64,000 nucleotides of DNA, from assembly GCF_000307875.1 (NCBI RefSeq), contig NZ_AJLS01000132.1:1-64000 (forward strand). The letters run 5' to 3'. Source of the stretch: Neobacillus bataviensis LMG 21833 (GTDB lineage Bacteria > Bacillota > Bacilli > Bacillales > Cytobacillaceae). Under the pieces are notes generated by a model, which saw nothing but the letters and a program-made list of their open reading frames with translations, was not told where the DNA came from and searched no databases. The position numbers were made by a program, and so were the translations under genes. Within the stretch, counting starts at the first letter, position 1; every line of letters begins with the position of its first letter. Positions 25,362-33,889 of this stretch are shown here, piece by piece.

Positions 25362-26276
25362 TTGAATGAAAAATTTAAAAAGCCTAAGGGATTTGGTGAA
25401 ATACTGGATCATACATTCAGTTTAACAAAAAATCATTTTAAAGAATTTTTTATGATTTTAATCATTTTTATGGGGCCGATTTATTTGCTTCAGGCAATCA
25501 TCCAATTAGCCTCAGGAACCAGCTTTTTTAGACAGGTTGGATCTGGTGATACTTGGTTTGAACAAATTCTCTCAGGATTTGAGGGAACAGGTTCATTTGA
25601 CTCTAGCAGTTTAGGTGTGGATATCAGCTTAATCGTAGTTGGATTATTTAGTGTCCTTTTATTTCCGGTTGCTGAGGCGGCAATCCTGTTTGCGTTGAAT
25701 CGTATTCGGCAAACTGAAGAATATACCGTGGGGGGCGTCATCAAACAAGCCTTTTCTCGTTTTTGGCCCATGCTTGGCAGTAGTATTTTGTTTGGCTTAA
25801 TCATGTTTGCCATCATTATTATTCCGATTTTAATTGTAGCATTCACTTTCGGAGTGTTAGCGTCATCGGTTAACACCGTTGTCTTAGTTTTATTAGGGAT
25901 TTTATTATTTTTTGGTGGCGCAATCGGGATTGGCCTGCTATTAACGCGCTGGAGTTTTTATTTTGGTTCGGTTGTGCTTGACAAGACATCACCTGGATTT
26001 TTAAGAAGTTGGAGGCTTTCGAAAAATAGAACTTGGGTATTGATGGGACTATATATTGTCTTTTATATAATCGTTTCCATTATCGGTGCTGTTGTCCAAA
26101 TGACATTTGGTGCCCTATTAGGAAATAGCGTCTTATTAACAATGATTTCGAATATGGCCTCACTGTTTACGACGATGATTTTTTCAGTGGGTTATGGGGT
26201 TATGTATCTAGATTTGAAAACAAGACATGATGCGGATGATTTAAAAGAATTAATTGAAGATTACAAGACTATTTAA
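25362..26276 (+). CDS. Polytopic membrane protein, GPDPase membrane-domain type
   Basis: A 304 aa protein with about six membrane helices, resembling the membrane domain found in some glycerophosphodiester phosphodiesterases (start MNEKFKKPKGFGEILDHTFSL; later RSWRLSKNRTWVLMGLYIVF). No catalytic GDPD domain is present. It starts at TTG with AAGGGGGAA nine bases upstream; the overlapping ATG is in another frame. It heads an operon with DUF4129, DUF4350, MoxR and DUF58 genes, a set linked in other bacteria to envelope or von-Willebrand-type chaperone functions. Confidence 0.72.
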   Translation: MNEKFKKPKGFGEILDHTFSLTKNHFKEFFMILIIFMGPIYLLQAIIQLASGTSFFRQVGSGDTWFEQILSGFEGTGSFDSSSLGVDISLIVVGLFSVLLFPVAEAAILFALNRIRQTEEYTVGGVIKQAFSRFWPMLGSSILFGLIMFAIIIIPILIVAFTFGVLASSVNTVVLVLLGILLFFGGAIGIGLLLTRWSFYFGSVVLDKTSPGFLRSWRLSKNRTWVLMGLYIVFYIIVSIIGAVVQMTFGALLGNSVLLTMISNMASLFTTMIFSVGYGVMYLDLKTRHDADDLKELIEDYKTI

Positions 26277-26303
26277 AAAAACCTAAAATGTTAGGTGATG
26301 ATT

Positions 26304-26939
26304 ATGATAGATGCAAACAAGGCACGTGATGACATCGAAGATATTTTAAATGCTAAAGAATATTCAGTCTACAATGAGTCTAAGGGATTTATCCAGACTT
26401 GGTGGGAAAATGCTAAGAAATGGCTGGCTGAACAGCTGGAAAAGTTGTTTCCAGCCATTAAATCGGCCAGCAGTGCTTCCGAGCCAATCTTAATCGCGAT
26501 TATTGTGATTGTTGTTATTCTATTAGGCTTTTTGACCTTTTTCCTTATTCGAAATACGAAGCGGAATGTAAAGCTCTGTAAGCAAAAGCCGCTGCAATCA
26601 CTGAAGGAGATCAATTGGACATATGGGCGGCATCTTGATGAGGCTAAGGAATATGAGTCTTCCGCGGAATATTCGCATTCAACCCGCCATTTATTTTTAG
26701 CATTGCTCCTTTACCTTCATGATAAGGGATGGCTTGAGGCAAGAATTTGGAAAACCAATTGGGATTACTTCGATGAACTTCGGAAGGTGGATCAACAACA
26801 TGCGGAGCAATTTTACCGTCTCGCCCACTTTTTTGATGAAGTGACGTATGGGGAACGAACGGTAAGTAAAGAGGAATATGTTCAATTTAAACAGGAAGCA
26901 ATGGTCTGGCTCGGTGAAAGGGGAGAAGAAAGTAGTTGA
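26304..26939 (+). CDS. DUF4129 domain protein
   Basis: A 211 aa single-pass membrane protein: an N-terminal helical extracytoplasmic part, one membrane helix (PILIAIIVIVVILLGFLTFFLI, about 58-79), and a cytoplasmic DUF4129 region (STRHLFLALLLYLHDKGWLEAR ... FDEVTYGERTVSKEEYVQF). DUF4129 proteins usually accompany transglutaminase/DUF58/MoxR genes. TTAGGTGAT sits five bases before the ATG at 26304. Its stop overlaps the start of the next gene (TGATG), which shows translational coupling. Confidence 0.75.
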   Translation: MIDANKARDDIEDILNAKEYSVYNESKGFIQTWWENAKKWLAEQLEKLFPAIKSASSASEPILIAIIVIVVILLGFLTFFLIRNTKRNVKLCKQKPLQSLKEINWTYGRHLDEAKEYESSAEYSHSTRHLFLALLLYLHDKGWLEARIWKTNWDYFDELRKVDQQHAEQFYRLAHFFDEVTYGERTVSKEEYVQFKQEAMVWLGERGEESS

Positions 26940-28060
26940 TGAACTCACAATCAAAGGGTAAGACATGGATGTGGCTGATTGTACTACTCGTCCTCTTTTT
27001 AACAATTAGTTACTTTTCCTTTTCACCGAAGCCTAAAGTTTACCCAGGGTATGTATCTGACTCACCCTCTCCTTCAGGTGTAAAGGCATTTTATACATAT
27101 TTAAAGAAAGAAACAGATGTAAAGACGTGGAACCATTCACCTGACATGCTGCCTAAAAGTGAAGAAAACCAATTACTTGTTATGGTCGAATCCTCCTTTA
27201 TTCCAGGGAAGGATGTCATGAAGAAATATGTGGATTTTATGAAGGCAGGGAATACCATCCTTTTATTTCAAACCAATCCAAAAGGGATGTTTGATGTAAA
27301 CACGGAATTTACAGAACAAAAGTCCTCTCAAAATATTTATGACAAGTCACGTACACTTTATCGGGCAGAGGTTCGTTCACAGATTGGGTTGCAAAAGACC
27401 AAGCAGGATGAGGTCTTATTAAGTAATCGAAAAGAAACCATTGCACTTAAACGTCCTTATGGTAAAGGCCATTTGATTGTTTCGATTGCGCCAGAATGGA
27501 TGACAAATGGCAACATATTAAAAAAGGATCATTTACCCCTTCTTCTTTATCTCTTAAATCAGGGGGAGACAAAAACCATCTTGTTTGATGAATATATACA
27601 TGGCGGGGAAAATTCCTCCTCGATATTGACAGTCTACCCGATGTGGTTTTTATTGCTCAATTTGCAGGGACTCCTATTGATGCTTTTGTGGCTATGGTTC
27701 AAAGGGAAGCGATTCGGACCCATTTTCACCCCGAGGGAAGAATCAGTCCGTTTCAGTGATGAAGGAATTCAAGCAATTGCTGCATGGTACATGCGTGGCA
27801 AGCGATACCATGATTCATTGGTGATCCAGGCTGATTATGTCAAACTCTTGCTACAAGAACGCTGGCAAATTCCCTACAGCCGAGAATGGCAGGATTTGAC
27901 AAGTTATTTTGAGAAAAAATGGACGCGAATGCCCGCCTGTGAGATAAAGTCTTTTCTAAGTGGACTGTTTACTATCCTTGAAAAAGAAAAAATTAGTAAA
28001 CAGGAATACCTATTTTGGTCGAGAAAACTGGAGCAATTACGAAAAGAGGTTGAAGCATGA
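26939..28060 (+). CDS. DUF4350 domain membrane protein
   Basis: A 373 aa protein with an N-terminal membrane helix (WMWLIVLLVLFLTISYFSF), a DUF4350 extracytoplasmic domain (PSPSGVKAFYTYLKKETDV, NQLLVMVESSFIPG, NTILLFQTNP), a second helix near residue 235 (WFLLLNLQGLLLMLLWLWFKGKRFGP), and a cytoplasmic tail. This topology is typical of the family. It starts four bases inside the previous gene's stop and overlaps the moxR start (ATGA), so the operon is tightly coupled. Confidence 0.75.
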   Translation: MNSQSKGKTWMWLIVLLVLFLTISYFSFSPKPKVYPGYVSDSPSPSGVKAFYTYLKKETDVKTWNHSPDMLPKSEENQLLVMVESSFIPGKDVMKKYVDFMKAGNTILLFQTNPKGMFDVNTEFTEQKSSQNIYDKSRTLYRAEVRSQIGLQKTKQDEVLLSNRKETIALKRPYGKGHLIVSIAPEWMTNGNILKKDHLPLLLYLLNQGETKTILFDEYIHGGENSSSILTVYPMWFLLLNLQGLLLMLLWLWFKGKRFGPIFTPREESVRFSDEGIQAIAAWYMRGKRYHDSLVIQADYVKLLLQERWQIPYSREWQDLTSYFEKKWTRMPACEIKSFLSGLFTILEKEKISKQEYLFWSRKLEQLRKEVEA

Positions 28061-28986
28061 AAACAGAATTAACATCCTTTCTAGAAAAATATGAAGAGCG
28101 GATTATTGGTCAGAGTTTAAATCTAAGACTTTTGTTATCTGCCATTTTAGCAGGGGGACATGTCCTTTTAGAAGGAGTACCTGGCACTGGAAAAACGCAA
28201 ATGGTGCGCACGCTGGCAAGTCTCTTAGGAGGCAGCTTTAACCGCATTCAATTTACACCTGATTTACTGCCAAGTGATATCACGGGCAGCATGATCTACA
28301 ATATGAAAGAAGGCAGTTTTCAAACATTGAAGGGGCCAATTTTTACGAATATCCTCCTTGCCGATGAAATTAACCGGACGCCAGCAAAGACGCAGGCTGC
28401 ATTATTAGAAGCGATGGAAGAAAAGCAAGTCACCATCCAAGGGGAAACCTATCCATTGCCAGAGATCTTCTTTGTTGTTGCCACGCAAAACCCGATTGAA
28501 TTTGAAGGTACTTATCCGCTGCCGGAAGCACAGCAGGATCGATTCTTATTCAAGTTAAAAATCGATTTTCCAACCTTTGAAGAAGAGAAAAACGTACTCA
28601 AGCAAGTAATTGAAAACAGCTTTGACACAAAGCAAGTTACTTCAATCCTAGACATGGATACTTTTTTAAGGATTAGAAAAGAAATTGAACAAGTGACGGT
28701 TAGTGATAGTGTATTGGACTATATGATGCAGATTGTCAGGAAAACACGTGATACCGAAGCGATTCGCTATGGTGCCAGTACAAGGGCAGGGATCTCCATC
28801 GGAAAAGCCGCACAATCATGGGCATACCTGGCTGGCCGGGATTATGTGACACCGGATGATATCAAAATGGTCTCAAGGCCTGCATTACGACATCGAATTC
28901 AGCTATCCCCACATGTAGAATTGGAGGGAGCAACCGTTGACCAAATCATTGAAGAGCTTGTGGGCTCGGTTCCTGTTCCAAGATAG
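28057..28986 (+). CDS. MoxR-type AAA ATPase
   Basis: A 309 aa AAA_3/MoxR ATPase, thought to be a chaperone that helps metal or cofactor insertion or complex assembly with a partner VWA/DUF58 protein. Walker A GVPGTGKT is at residues 40-47, Walker B is ILLADEINRTP, sensor 1 is VVATQNPIEFEGTYPLPEAQ, and the arginine-rich C-terminal lid (YGASTRAGISIGKAA) is present. ATGA overlap with DUF4350. The DUF58 gene starts inside its last 50 bases. Confidence 0.9.
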   Translation: MKTELTSFLEKYEERIIGQSLNLRLLLSAILAGGHVLLEGVPGTGKTQMVRTLASLLGGSFNRIQFTPDLLPSDITGSMIYNMKEGSFQTLKGPIFTNILLADEINRTPAKTQAALLEAMEEKQVTIQGETYPLPEIFFVVATQNPIEFEGTYPLPEAQQDRFLFKLKIDFPTFEEEKNVLKQVIENSFDTKQVTSILDMDTFLRIRKEIEQVTVSDSVLDYMMQIVRKTRDTEAIRYGASTRAGISIGKAAQSWAYLAGRDYVTPDDIKMVSRPALRHRIQLSPHVELEGATVDQIIEELVGSVPVPR

Positions 28987-30295
28987 GGGAATATTGCCGA
29001 CAAAACGGCTATTACTGCTTTTTCTCGTTCTCACCGTTGCATTGTTGATTGGAGCGGGTTGGGGGATTTCATGGGGTTATGTAATTACGATTAATATCGT
29101 GGTATTGATTGTAAGCTTACTAGACTTACTTTTTTCCCCGAAAAAAAGCCAGCTTTCATTTCTAAGAACAATGGCAGATGAGTTTGAAAGGGGTATTGCC
29201 GATCCGGTGAAGATTGAAGTAAAAAATACCTCCACCTATCCATTTTCATATCGGTTGATTGATGGGTTACCACAGTCTTTCAATCGTCCATTTCCACTCA
29301 TTGGAAAAATACCAAGTGAAACAGAAATGGAGATTTCGTATGATACCATTGCTTATGAAAGAGGCAAGTTCGAATTTAGTAAGCTTTATTTTCGTTATAC
29401 CAGTCTTATCGGGTTATGGGAGAAGCAAACAACGGTTGTGATGAAGGAATCAGTCAAAGTTATTCCGGATTTAACGGAGACCAAGCAGTATTTGGAGAAT
29501 GCACAGCAATTTTTAACATACGAAGGGTTAAAAATTCGCAGGCAGCGAAGTGGTGTTGGTGATTTTTCCAAGATTCGCAGTTATGTGGTCGGGGATGATC
29601 CCCGTAAAATCAACTGGCGTCAAACGGCAAAGCTACGCGAAGTGATGACGAATGAGTACGAACCGGAGCATGGGAAATATATAACGATATTACTTGATTG
29701 CGGCAGAATGATGGGGGCCGAATTGAAGAAGGGGAACCGGTTAGAGAGGTCTTTAGAAGCAGCACTGACGGTTGCGGCGGCGGCCCTTCAAAAAGGCGAT
29801 TATGTTTCTGTTCTTGCTTTTTCAAAAGAAATTAAGGTATATGTGCCGCCGGCCAAAGGATTGGCACACTTGCAGACAATCCTTCAGGCAATCTATGATG
29901 TGAAAGTGGATGCGGCAGAGTCCAATTATGCCGCGGTATTGCAATACTTAGAATTGGTGCAAAAGAAACGGAGTTTGCTTTTATTATTTAGTGACGTTCG
30001 AACGTTTCTTCACGAGGAGAGTGCCCTGGTTTTATTGAGGCGCCTTCGGCAGCGGCATTTATTTTTCATGATTGGCATCGAGGATCAAACGCTCGGCAAG
30101 AGAGTCAATGAGGAGCCGAATACAGTACAAGCAGCAATGGTTAAAAGTATTGCTCAGCAGCAGCTATTGTTTAAGAAGCGAGAAAAAAGCAAATGGGAAA
30201 AGCAAGGCCTCCAAATGATCGAGGCCCGTGAGGAAAAGCTCGCGATTGCCGCAGTTTCCCATTATATCGATATTATGAATCAAAACCTCCTGTAG
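28937..30295 (+). CDS. DUF58 (VWA-like) membrane protein
   Basis: A 452 aa partner of MoxR. Two adjacent membrane helices (LLLLFLVLTVALLIGAGWGI and VITINIVVLIVSLLDLLF) are followed by a beta-rich part and the DUF58 core RSGVGDFSKIRSYVVGDDPR-KINWRQTAK, then a VWA-like fold (YITILLDCGRMM, LLLFSDVRTF). A TTG start at 28937, six bases after GGAGGGAG, gives a 50 bp overlap with moxR; TTG codons slightly downstream are alternatives. Its 3' end overlaps the convergent SpoIIM-like gene by 23 bp. Confidence 0.8.
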   Translation: MTKSLKSLWARFLFQDRGILPTKRLLLLFLVLTVALLIGAGWGISWGYVITINIVVLIVSLLDLLFSPKKSQLSFLRTMADEFERGIADPVKIEVKNTSTYPFSYRLIDGLPQSFNRPFPLIGKIPSETEMEISYDTIAYERGKFEFSKLYFRYTSLIGLWEKQTTVVMKESVKVIPDLTETKQYLENAQQFLTYEGLKIRRQRSGVGDFSKIRSYVVGDDPRKINWRQTAKLREVMTNEYEPEHGKYITILLDCGRMMGAELKKGNRLERSLEAALTVAAAALQKGDYVSVLAFSKEIKVYVPPAKGLAHLQTILQAIYDVKVDAAESNYAAVLQYLELVQKKRSLLLLFSDVRTFLHEESALVLLRRLRQRHLFFMIGIEDQTLGKRVNEEPNTVQAAMVKSIAQQQLLFKKREKSKWEKQGLQMIEAREEKLAIAAVSHYIDIMNQNLL

Positions 30296-31253
30296 ATGTA
30301 GATTTGTTAAGCTTTAATTTACCAATTATGACATATAGAATTAGGCCAATCACCGTTAGGAAAGCTATTATATATTTTGCTTCTAAAGAAATCGCCGCCG
30401 GTGTGATAAATCCTTCTATGACTCCGGCGATGACAAACAGTGGAATGGTTCCAAGCAGGAGCTGTACTGATCTCTTCGCATGTTGTTTTAATTGGTAGCC
30501 TCTTGTGTATTGTCCTGGAACAAAGAGCTTATAGCCCATTAACAGGCCGGCACCGCCGGCGATAAAAATGGCTGTGAGCTCGATCATTCCGTGGGGGACG
30601 ATATAGGCCCAAAAATCATAGGATTTCCCGTGATGCCAGAAAAGGGCTGCGAGTGCGCCAATGATGATACCATTATAGATAAGTAAATAAACCGTCACAA
30701 GGCCAAAGGTGATTCCGCCGGCAAAGGCGAGGAAGGCTACCTTGATATTGTTCGTCATAATGCTGGCCGACATCAGCGGGGAGTCGACGGCGCCATTCCC
30801 TTTCCCAAGCTGGTCGGGGTTTACCCCTTGCGCGATTTCAGCCGGAAGGATGGCATAAATATGCAGTGGGTCATTCACGACAGCGATAAAACTACCCACT
30901 GCACCAATGATAAATAAAATCATTGCTGCCAAGACAAATTTCCATTGTTCTAATAATAACCCAATAAATTGGGTGCTGAAAAAATGGCGAATTTGTTTAA
31001 AGCTTGATACTTGATCCTTATACAACAGGTTATGTGACTTTGATACAAGACCATTTAAGTACCCCGTTACTTCGTCATTTGGAAAGTAGGTTTGACTGTA
31101 CGAAAGATTCTGGGCTGTCTTTTGATAGAGTCGGTGATAATCGGTGATCGTATCACCTGTAATTGCGTTTTTGCGTTTACTCATCGATCCGACCAATTGT
31201 TCAAGATGTTTCCAGTCTTCACGATGCATTTTTATGAATTGCTTTACATTCAT
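30273..31253 (-). CDS. SpoIIM-like membrane protein (stage II sporulation protein M family)
   Basis: A 326 aa membrane protein of the SpoIIM superfamily with an N-terminal helical cytoplasmic part (MNVKQFIKMHREDWKHLEQL), then five to six membrane helices, including FFSTQFIGLLLEQWKF, IMTNNIKVAFLAFAGGITFG and the conserved HGMIELTAIFIAGGAGLLMG block. True SpoIIM functions in engulfment, but this longer form belongs to the DUF58/MoxR/RDD gene sets. It is on the opposite strand to its usual partners, with its 3' end overlapping DUF58 by 23 bases. Confidence 0.8.
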   Translation of the reverse strand: MNVKQFIKMHREDWKHLEQLVGSMSKRKNAITGDTITDYHRLYQKTAQNLSYSQTYFPNDEVTGYLNGLVSKSHNLLYKDQVSSFKQIRHFFSTQFIGLLLEQWKFVLAAMILFIIGAVGSFIAVVNDPLHIYAILPAEIAQGVNPDQLGKGNGAVDSPLMSASIMTNNIKVAFLAFAGGITFGLVTVYLLIYNGIIIGALAALFWHHGKSYDFWAYIVPHGMIELTAIFIAGGAGLLMGYKLFVPGQYTRGYQLKQHAKRSVQLLLGTIPLFVIAGVIEGFITPAAISLEAKYIIAFLTVIGLILYVIIGKLKLNKSTSTGGFDS

Positions 31254-31366
31254 TTTTTCACCTTCTTTTTTGAGAGGTATGTAAACTCTTTCTCCTTATT
31301 ATAGGAAATTAGTAGAAAAATAGAAACAACAATAGAAGAAATCAACCGTGTGCTGGGGGAATTTTT

Positions 31367-32170
31367 ATGAATGAAGATCATTTAGATGTTAAAACACCTG
31401 AATACGTGTCGATTCAATTTCAGCTTGCCGGGTTAGGAAGCAGGGCAGCAGCTTTTATCATCGATCAAGTACTTTTAATGATTATTAATATTTTGACAAT
31501 CGCTGTCCTTTATTTTGTGATGGATGGGATGTCATCGATGCCGTTTTTTCTCGTGGACAGTTCAATCCCGATAGCAATAGCCATAATTATTCTATTTATT
31601 GTGAACGGGGGCTACTTTTTCGCTTTTGAATTTTTTTCAGGTGGAAGAACGCTTGGGAAAAAATTAGTCGGGATTCGGGTGATACAGGAAAACGGGCACA
31701 GCATCACCTTGTTATCAAGCTTCATCCGGAATCTTATCCGCATTATTGATTCCTTGCCGACAGCTTATTTCCTTGGAATTGTTATGATATTTTTTCATTC
31801 GAAACATAAACGTCTGGGGGATCTTGTCGCCGGAACCATTGTCGTCCATGAGCGTAAGCCAAAGCGGAAAAAGAAACTTTCATCCATTGAAAAAGAAATC
31901 GAAAATCGCGGTCTCTCCAAAAATGATTTGACCCTCGATGAATGGACCTTGAAATCGTTGGGGATGAAGGAGTGGAAGCTACTTAGCACCTATGCAAGCC
32001 GATTCCATCAAATCCCATTAGATGAAAGAAATCATCTAACAAAACAAATTGCTGAAATCCTCCTTCCTAAGATTGGGATGGATGTACAAGGGAAATTGGA
32101 AAGTGAAAAGGAAGATACACTCCTTATTCTTTATTTGCTACTGCGCGAAGAATGGGAATTTGAACTATAA
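31367..32170 (+). CDS. RDD family membrane protein
   Basis: A 267 aa protein with the RDD motif early (GLGSRAAAFIIDQVLL), three to four membrane helices, and the second conserved block GGRTLGKKLVGIRVI ... RNLIRIIDSLPTAYFLG. The last 110 residues form a charged cytoplasmic tail. RDD proteins of this gene set are paired with SpoIIM-like proteins; here the two are divergently transcribed. GGGGGAA lies before the ATG. Its 3' end, with the following terminator, is duplicated as a scar at about 44200-44283. Confidence 0.82.
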   Translation: MNEDHLDVKTPEYVSIQFQLAGLGSRAAAFIIDQVLLMIINILTIAVLYFVMDGMSSMPFFLVDSSIPIAIAIIILFIVNGGYFFAFEFFSGGRTLGKKLVGIRVIQENGHSITLLSSFIRNLIRIIDSLPTAYFLGIVMIFFHSKHKRLGDLVAGTIVVHERKPKRKKKLSSIEKEIENRGLSKNDLTLDEWTLKSLGMKEWKLLSTYASRFHQIPLDERNHLTKQIAEILLPKIGMDVQGKLESEKEDTLLILYLLLREEWEFEL

Positions 32171-32207
32171 AAACTCGGCACTTCCTATGGAGGTGCCGAG
32201 TTTTTTT
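32171..32207. terminator. Bidirectional terminator between RDD and cls
   Basis: AAACTCGGCAC (32171-32181) and GTGCCGAGTTT (32193-32203) with an inner CC/GG pair, then T residues on the plus side and an A/T-rich tail on the minus side. The stop codons of RDD and cls flank it. A near-identical copy lies at 44243-44283. Confidence 0.85.
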
Positions 32208-33657
32208 AAAGTATGGGTGATAAGAGGCGTGTTATGGCCTCCTTAAACTTGGTTATGATGGACCGATCCTTATATCTTTTTTGTGTATATTCAGAGCTGT
32301 CTTGGCAATCCTGCAAGAATAGTCCGTGAAGTTTTGTGGCTGCATTTTCATCGTACAAAACAGCATTTACTTCAAAATTTAACCGAAAGCTGCGTGTGTC
32401 GATATTTGCAGTCCCAACAGAAGCCACTTCCTGATCCACTACAATCGTTTTCGCATGGATAAAGCCCTTCTCATACAGATATATTTTTGCTCCGTAATCG
32501 ATTAGTTCCCCTGCGTACGACAAGGTGGCCCAATAAACAAAGGGGGAATCGCCCTTACTAGGTATCATTATACTCACATCAACACCTGAGAGCAGGGCAA
32601 TTTTACAAGCATCCATAAAACTTGCATCCGGAACAAAATACGGAGTTTGGATGTATACAGTTCTTTTTGCTGACATAATCAATTTAATATAAGCATTTTT
32701 GATATGTTCTGTTTGAGAGTTTGGCCCGCTAGCAATAATCTGAACAGGTGTGTTTCCTTCAGGTTTTTCCACAGGAACAGAATAGGGCTCAAGATTCAAC
32801 TTGTTCTGCGTAGCATAATTCCAGTCTAATAAGAATCTTCCTTGTAGTTGATTAACCGATTCACCTTGAACTCGTAGATGGGTATCGCGCCAGTAGCCGA
32901 ATTTTTTATCCAACCCTAAGTATTCATTTCCAATATTGAAGCCGCCAATATAAGCAATCTTTCTGTCTATGATGCAAAGTTTACGGTGATTTCGGGTATT
33001 AATACGGAAATTGATTAATTTAAGGAATGATGGGAAAAAGGCCTCGACTTCGCCCCCGTTATGAATAAGTTCTTTAAAAAAACCGAGGGAAATCCTTTTG
33101 GAACCAAAATCGTCATAAAGAACCCGGACTTTTACACCTTCCATCGCCTTTTTTGTCAGTACATCCCGCAGCCTTTTTCCAAGGGAATCGCCTTGAATGA
33201 TATAATATTGAAGATGAATTTCCTCTTGCGCTCTTCTAATGTCTTCAAACAATGAGTGAAATTTTTCATGGCCATCACTGAAAATCTGAATTTCATTGTA
33301 CATGGTTAGTAATGAATTGGAGGATTTCAAGTTCATCAGGAGCAAATCAGAATGTTTCGTAAGTAAATTCCTCTGATAAAAACTACTATTTTTCAGCTGA
33401 TGGATCTGTTCGTCAACAGTGGATTGAAGATAGTTTCTTTCTTCAGATGATAATTGGTAAAAGTTTTTCTGCTTTAATTGTCTTCCAAGAAATAAATAGA
33501 CTAAAAATCCTGCAATTGGAATAAAGAAAAGGACCATTAGCCAGGCCCAGGTGGAACCAATGTCTCTTCGTTCGATAAACACAACCACACCCGCAAGTAC
33601 AATATTACCTATGAGAACAATGGCTACAAGCAGTGTCGTTAAAGTTGTCACTTCCAT
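32206..33657 (-). CDS. cls: Cardiolipin synthase
   Basis: A 483 aa phospholipase-D-superfamily enzyme that condenses two phosphatidylglycerols to cardiolipin at the membrane. Two N-terminal membrane helices (LVAIVLIGNIVLAGVVVF, WAWLMVLFFIPIAGFLVYLF) are followed by two HKD motifs: HRKLCIIDRKIAYIGGFN and HAKTIVVDQEVASVGTANID. The C-terminal SPIL end is typical. Length and layout match B. subtilis ClsA-type enzymes. AAGGAG precedes the ATG. An 80 bp internal piece of this gene is repeated as a remnant at 44287-44371. Confidence 0.92.
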   Translation of the reverse strand: MEVTTLTTLLVAIVLIGNIVLAGVVVFIERRDIGSTWAWLMVLFFIPIAGFLVYLFLGRQLKQKNFYQLSSEERNYLQSTVDEQIHQLKNSSFYQRNLLTKHSDLLLMNLKSSNSLLTMYNEIQIFSDGHEKFHSLFEDIRRAQEEIHLQYYIIQGDSLGKRLRDVLTKKAMEGVKVRVLYDDFGSKRISLGFFKELIHNGGEVEAFFPSFLKLINFRINTRNHRKLCIIDRKIAYIGGFNIGNEYLGLDKKFGYWRDTHLRVQGESVNQLQGRFLLDWNYATQNKLNLEPYSVPVEKPEGNTPVQIIASGPNSQTEHIKNAYIKLIMSAKRTVYIQTPYFVPDASFMDACKIALLSGVDVSIMIPSKGDSPFVYWATLSYAGELIDYGAKIYLYEKGFIHAKTIVVDQEVASVGTANIDTRSFRLNFEVNAVLYDENAATKLHGLFLQDCQDSSEYTQKRYKDRSIITKFKEAITRLLSPIL

Positions 33658-33805
33658 CCGATAATACTCCTTCGTCTATCAACAAATTCTTTTAGTAAAT
33701 CTTACCTGAATTGGCTGGACTTTAAAAGCAATATGACAGTTACTAAATCGTCATGTTATTGAAAAATTCACTTAAGACCTTTTCTAAAGAGGAATCAACG
33801 GGGAA

Positions 33806-33814
33806 TGATATAAT
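33806..33814 (+). promoter_or_regulatory. Extended -10 promoter of the ftsH-like gene
   Basis: TGATATAAT matches TGnTATAAT and lies 76 bases before the ATG. No convincing -35 box accompanies it. Confidence 0.4.
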
Positions 33815-33889
33815 GGAGATGAGTTTTTTTAAAATGGGCTTGCAAGAAAAAGTTCAAGTATTAATAACTCGTAACGTGGAGGAACCTAT

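Noticed and set aside
25490..25876. 128-residue minus-strand ORF in the first membrane gene of the MoxR operon
   Set aside because: Antisense to a frame with clear membrane helices and operon context; no start signal.
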